Positions 61,359-64,000 of a stretch of 64,000 bases of DNA are shown here, piece by piece. The translations under genes were made by a program, and so were the position numbers. The notes below the pieces were generated by a model that was not told the origin of the DNA, ran no database searches, and saw nothing but the letters and a program-made list of their open reading frames with translations. Source of the stretch: CAZICM01 sp964537685 (GTDB lineage: Bacteria > Myxococcota_A > Polyangia > Polyangiales > Polyangiaceae); assembly GCA_964537685.1 (NCBI GenBank), contig CAZICM010000001.1, positions 248,001 through 312,000 on the forward strand. Direction: 5' to 3'. Position 1 is the first letter of the stretch. Every line of letters starts with the position of its first letter.

Positions 61359-62756
61359 ATGGGAAGCTTGGTCGCCGGACAAATCCTCGCGGGGCGTTAC
61401 CGCCTCGTTTCGCCGCTGGGCCGCGGGGCCATGGGCGAAGTGTGGAAGGCCGAGCACACGGCGCTGGGCGCTCCCGTCGCGATCAAAGTGATCGTCGACG
61501 CAGGCTTCGACGAAAACAATCCTCTGCGCGAAGAATTGGTGCGGCGCTTTTTCCGCGAAGCCCAAGCCGCAGCGGCGATGCGCAGCCCGCATGTCGTGCA
61601 GATTCTCGATCACGGCGTCGACGGCGTTCCCTATATCGCGATGGAGCTGCTCGAAGGCGAAACCCTCGAGGACAGGCTCGAGCGGGAAGGCGTGCTTCCT
61701 CCGCATCAGACAGCGGAAATCATCACCCATGTCGCCCGCGCCATCAGCAAAGCGCACGAAGTGAACATCATTCACCGCGATCTCAAGCCGGGGAATGTGT
61801 TTCTCGTCCGCAACGACGACGAAGAAATCGCCAAAGTGCTGGATTTTGGAATTGCGAAAGTCGCGCCCGTCGAAGGTCTGGAACACGGCGCCAATGTCGC
61901 GACGCGCACGGGCTCTCTCGTGGGAACGCCTTGCTACATGAGCCCCGAGCAGGCCCTTGGAAACAAAACCATCGACTACCGCTCCGATCTTTGGTCGCTC
62001 GCGGTCATCGCGTTTGAATGCGTATGCGGCGTCCGGCCTTTTGACAGCGAAGCCCTGGGCGACTTAATCGTCGCCATCTGCGCCAAGCCCATTCCCGTAC
62101 CCTCAAAGATGGCGCGCGCGCCTATTCCCGAAGGCTTTGATGCATGGTGGGCCAAGGCTGCGAGCCGCGATCCCGAACATCGTTTTCAGTCCGCCAGAGA
62201 GCTTGCCGATTCATTGCGCGTCGTCCTCGCGCCCGACACAATCCCGCACAAAGCGCGGCTCTCCATGCCCTCTATTTCGAGCGTTCGCCCGCTTGCGGCG
62301 GCGCCCGATTCCAGCCCGCGCTCATCGGGAGCCGATGCGCTTGCCCAGACGGCCCCCGGCCCAACCGCGACCCATATGGGCGTGGTCTCCGCCATTGGCC
62401 TTGCGACGCGAAACAAGCGCAAAAGACCGGCCCTTCTAGCAGGAGCCGGCCTCGTACTCGCGGCGCTGCTCACCCTTGGCTTCATGCTTGGGCGCACCGT
62501 TTCTTCGGAAGACCCAGCCAAAAACGCCGAACGCCCTCAAGACAGCGCCGACCTTCCTGGCACGGCCACGGCAGCTCCCCAAGTGATTCCGACCTCCACA
62601 GCCCAAAGCCCACCGAGCGCGGAAACGACAGCGAGCGCCGCTCCCGTTGCATCCGCCTCCGCGACCCCGGCGGCCAAAACCAGCGCGCCCGTATCGACCT
62701 TCAAACCCAAAAATCCCAAGCCCGTTCCCACGAAGGACAACCGCCTGGGCTTCTAG
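61359..62756 (+). CDS. Membrane-anchored Hanks-type Ser/Thr protein kinase
   Basis: The kinase domain is complete: G-loop LGRGAMGEVWKAEH (residues 20-33), K43 in VAIKV, catalytic HRDLKPGN (D141), DFG at 162-164, activation-segment end VGTPCYMSPEQAL, and DLWSLAVIAFECVCG. A juxtamembrane linker with RNKRKRP precedes one membrane helix (about 358-377). The extracytoplasmic tail is about 85 residues of Ala/Pro/Ser/Thr with no sensor domain. Such kinases are abundant in myxobacteria. It is divergent from the DUF58 operon and 159 bp before the TPR-type gene. Confidence 0.92.
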   Translation: MGSLVAGQILAGRYRLVSPLGRGAMGEVWKAEHTALGAPVAIKVIVDAGFDENNPLREELVRRFFREAQAAAAMRSPHVVQILDHGVDGVPYIAMELLEGETLEDRLEREGVLPPHQTAEIITHVARAISKAHEVNIIHRDLKPGNVFLVRNDDEEIAKVLDFGIAKVAPVEGLEHGANVATRTGSLVGTPCYMSPEQALGNKTIDYRSDLWSLAVIAFECVCGVRPFDSEALGDLIVAICAKPIPVPSKMARAPIPEGFDAWWAKAASRDPEHRFQSARELADSLRVVLAPDTIPHKARLSMPSISSVRPLAAAPDSSPRSSGADALAQTAPGPTATHMGVVSAIGLATRNKRKRPALLAGAGLVLAALLTLGFMLGRTVSSEDPAKNAERPQDSADLPGTATAAPQVIPTSTAQSPPSAETTASAAPVASASATPAAKTSAPVSTFKPKNPKPVPTKDNRLGF

Positions 62757-62915
62757 CGGGCGCGGACAATCGCATCCGCGGCACGGATATTCTTCGCGGT
62801 TTGTGGACATCAACGGCGAACATTGACTACCCTGCCGATAATGTGTGGGGTTCAAGCCGCTAAGGGCTCACGTTCCCCCTGCGACCTTAGCTTCCGATGG
62901 AGCTTTGTTTGAAGG

Positions 62916-64000
62916 ATGCGACGCTCACTTAAGCTCTTACCGGTTCTGTTGGCGGCGCTTCTCAGCGCGCCTTTCGCGCACGTCGCGCACGCTCAAAACC
63001 CAGGCGATGATGCCCGCTCGGAGGCAAGAAAAATCGGCGAAGAAGGACTCGCGTTCTACGATCAGGGCATGTACATCGATGCGCTCGATCGCTTTGAGCG
63101 CGCCGACGCCCTAATCAAAGCGCCGACCCTAGGCTTGATGGCCGCGCGCTGCCTCGAGAAATTGGGCCGCCTCGTCGAAGCCTCCGAACGCTATCTGCAA
63201 GTCTCGCGCATGACGCTTGACACAGGCGCCTCGGATGTATGGAAAAAAGCCGTCGAAAACGCTGGAAAAGAACATCAGGCCCTCCAGCCCAGAATTCCCA
63301 CCATTGAAATCAAAGTCGAAGGCGAAGGGGCAGGCGAAGCCCTGGTCAGCATCGACGGACGGCCCATCCCCAAGGCGATGATTGGCATACGCACACCCAT
63401 CAATCCGGGCATGCATCGTTTTGACGCGAGAAACAAAGGCGCTTCCACCTATGGCCAAGAGCGCGTCTCCCTCAGCGAAGGCCAAGCGGGCAACGTCGTC
63501 ATCACCATGAAACCCGCCGACAAAGGCTACATCCCCGACGACCCGGGCGCGAGCGGCCCCGGCGGCCCCGACATCAAAGGCTCCGCCGTACCCGGCAAAC
63601 CGCCCCCCGTACCCGGCCCCAGCGCCGAATCGCCATCCGCCATGGGCATTGGCGGCGACAAATCCGGCACCCTTGACGATCAAACCCGCGCAGCCGCCCG
63701 CTCCATCGGCGAAGAAGGCTTATCCCTGTACGACCAAGCCCGCTATGTCGACGCGCTCGACCGCTTTGAACGGGCCGACGAATTGATCAAGGCGCCCACC
63801 CTTGGCCTCATGGCCGCCCGCTCGCTTGAAAAACTGGGCCGCTACGTCGAATCGACCGAACGCTATCAGCAGGTCATGAACATGAAACTGCCTGCGGACG
63901 CCTCGGAAACCTTTAAAAACGCCCAAAGCACAGCCGCCAAAGAACGCGACGCCCTACTACCCAAAATTCCCACGGTCGAAGTATCGGTCACAGGTCCAGG
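62916..64000 (+). CDS. Exported TPR-type protein made of two tandem modules, cut at the right edge
   Basis: The ATG at 62916 follows AAGGA, and the frame stays open to base 64000 (361 codons visible, no stop). The signal peptide ends HVAHA (cleavage after residue 26). Residues from about 37 form a helix pair (ARKIGEEGLAFYDQGMYIDA, LDRFERADALIKAPTLGL), TPR-like, followed by a beta domain (PTIEIKVEGEGAGEALVSID, GRPIP) like the PEGA/TPR proteins of myxobacteria. The module repeats from about residue 261 (ARSIGEEGLSLYDQARYVDA, LDRFERADELIKAPTLGL), 224 residues later, after a Gly/Pro linker. Probably periplasmic or surface; the kinase upstream may be its partner. Confidence 0.78.
   Translation, partial: MRRSLKLLPVLLAALLSAPFAHVAHAQNPGDDARSEARKIGEEGLAFYDQGMYIDALDRFERADALIKAPTLGLMAARCLEKLGRLVEASERYLQVSRMTLDTGASDVWKKAVENAGKEHQALQPRIPTIEIKVEGEGAGEALVSIDGRPIPKAMIGIRTPINPGMHRFDARNKGASTYGQERVSLSEGQAGNVVITMKPADKGYIPDDPGASGPGGPDIKGSAVPGKPPPVPGPSAESPSAMGIGGDKSGTLDDQTRAAARSIGEEGLSLYDQARYVDALDRFERADELIKAPTLGLMAARSLEKLGRYVESTERYQQVMNMKLPADASETFKNAQSTAAKERDALLPKIPTVEVSVTGP

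Overview
The window looks like chromosomal DNA of a predatory or saprophytic delta-group bacterium of the myxobacterial type (Polyangia-like). The pointers are many lipoproteins with Ser/Gly linkers after the lipobox, MopE-type Cys-Asp repeat proteins, a eukaryote-like Ser/Thr kinase beside a TPR-type surface protein, DUF1501 and c-heme operons, a receptor and lipoprotein pair resembling MxcH/MxcI of myxochelin clusters, and vgrG/DUF2169 effector operons. This placement is inferred from gene content; there is no rRNA gene in the window. I saw no tRNA, insertion sequence, prophage or CRISPR array. No gap between genes exceeds about 250 bp.

Layout. 1-6.7 kb (+): an aryl-polyene-type methyltransferase at the left edge, a secreted two-domain amidohydrolase coupled to a small lipoprotein, and a nine-repeat MopE-like lipoprotein. 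6.7-12.5 kb (-): a small lipoprotein, an outer-membrane barrel-like protein, and an operon of a divergent Hsp70, a GrpE-like coiled-coil protein and a DODA/YgiD-type dioxygenase. 12.6-14.4 kb (+): a small exported protein and two membrane proteins. 14.3-20.5 kb (-): an Lgt-like membrane protein and a four-gene envelope operon (DUF1549/1588/1585 protein, lipoprotein, Tat-exported DUF1501 protein, lipoprotein with a C-terminal CxxCH). 20.7-22.6 kb (-): an SRPBCC protein and an FAD oxidoreductase. 22.9-26.9 kb (+): a TonB-domain/TonB-dependent-receptor fusion with its partner lipoprotein. 26.9-33.5 kb: an acyl-CoA synthetase (-), then miaB, a gamma-carbonic anhydrase, thiS, a VanW protein and an AlkD-like protein (+).

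33.5-52.0 kb (-) is an accessory type VI secretion (T6SS) cargo island in two operons. The long one runs from 48.7 down to 33.5 kb: DUF2169, three vgrG, an unknown protein, a PAAR-like (DUF4150) protein with a large uncharacterised C-terminus, a second DUF2169, a ketosynthase-fold protein without its catalytic Cys, and a HEAT-repeat protein. The short one is a SUMF1-family protein followed by a large DUF2169 protein with repeated LPF motifs. No sheath, baseplate, membrane-complex or ClpV gene lies here, so the island must feed a machine encoded elsewhere.

52.1-64 kb: two Cys-rich lipoproteins (+), a 124-bp imperfect palindrome between convergent genes, a PA0069-type radical SAM protein, a DUF58, BatA-like VWA and dual-VWA/GATase-like operon without MoxR (-), then a Ser/Thr kinase and a right-truncated TPR-type protein built from two tandem modules (+).

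The best leads for something undescribed are the PAAR-like effector with its neighbours, the Hsp70/GrpE-like pair, and the structured intergenic element at 53.9 kb.
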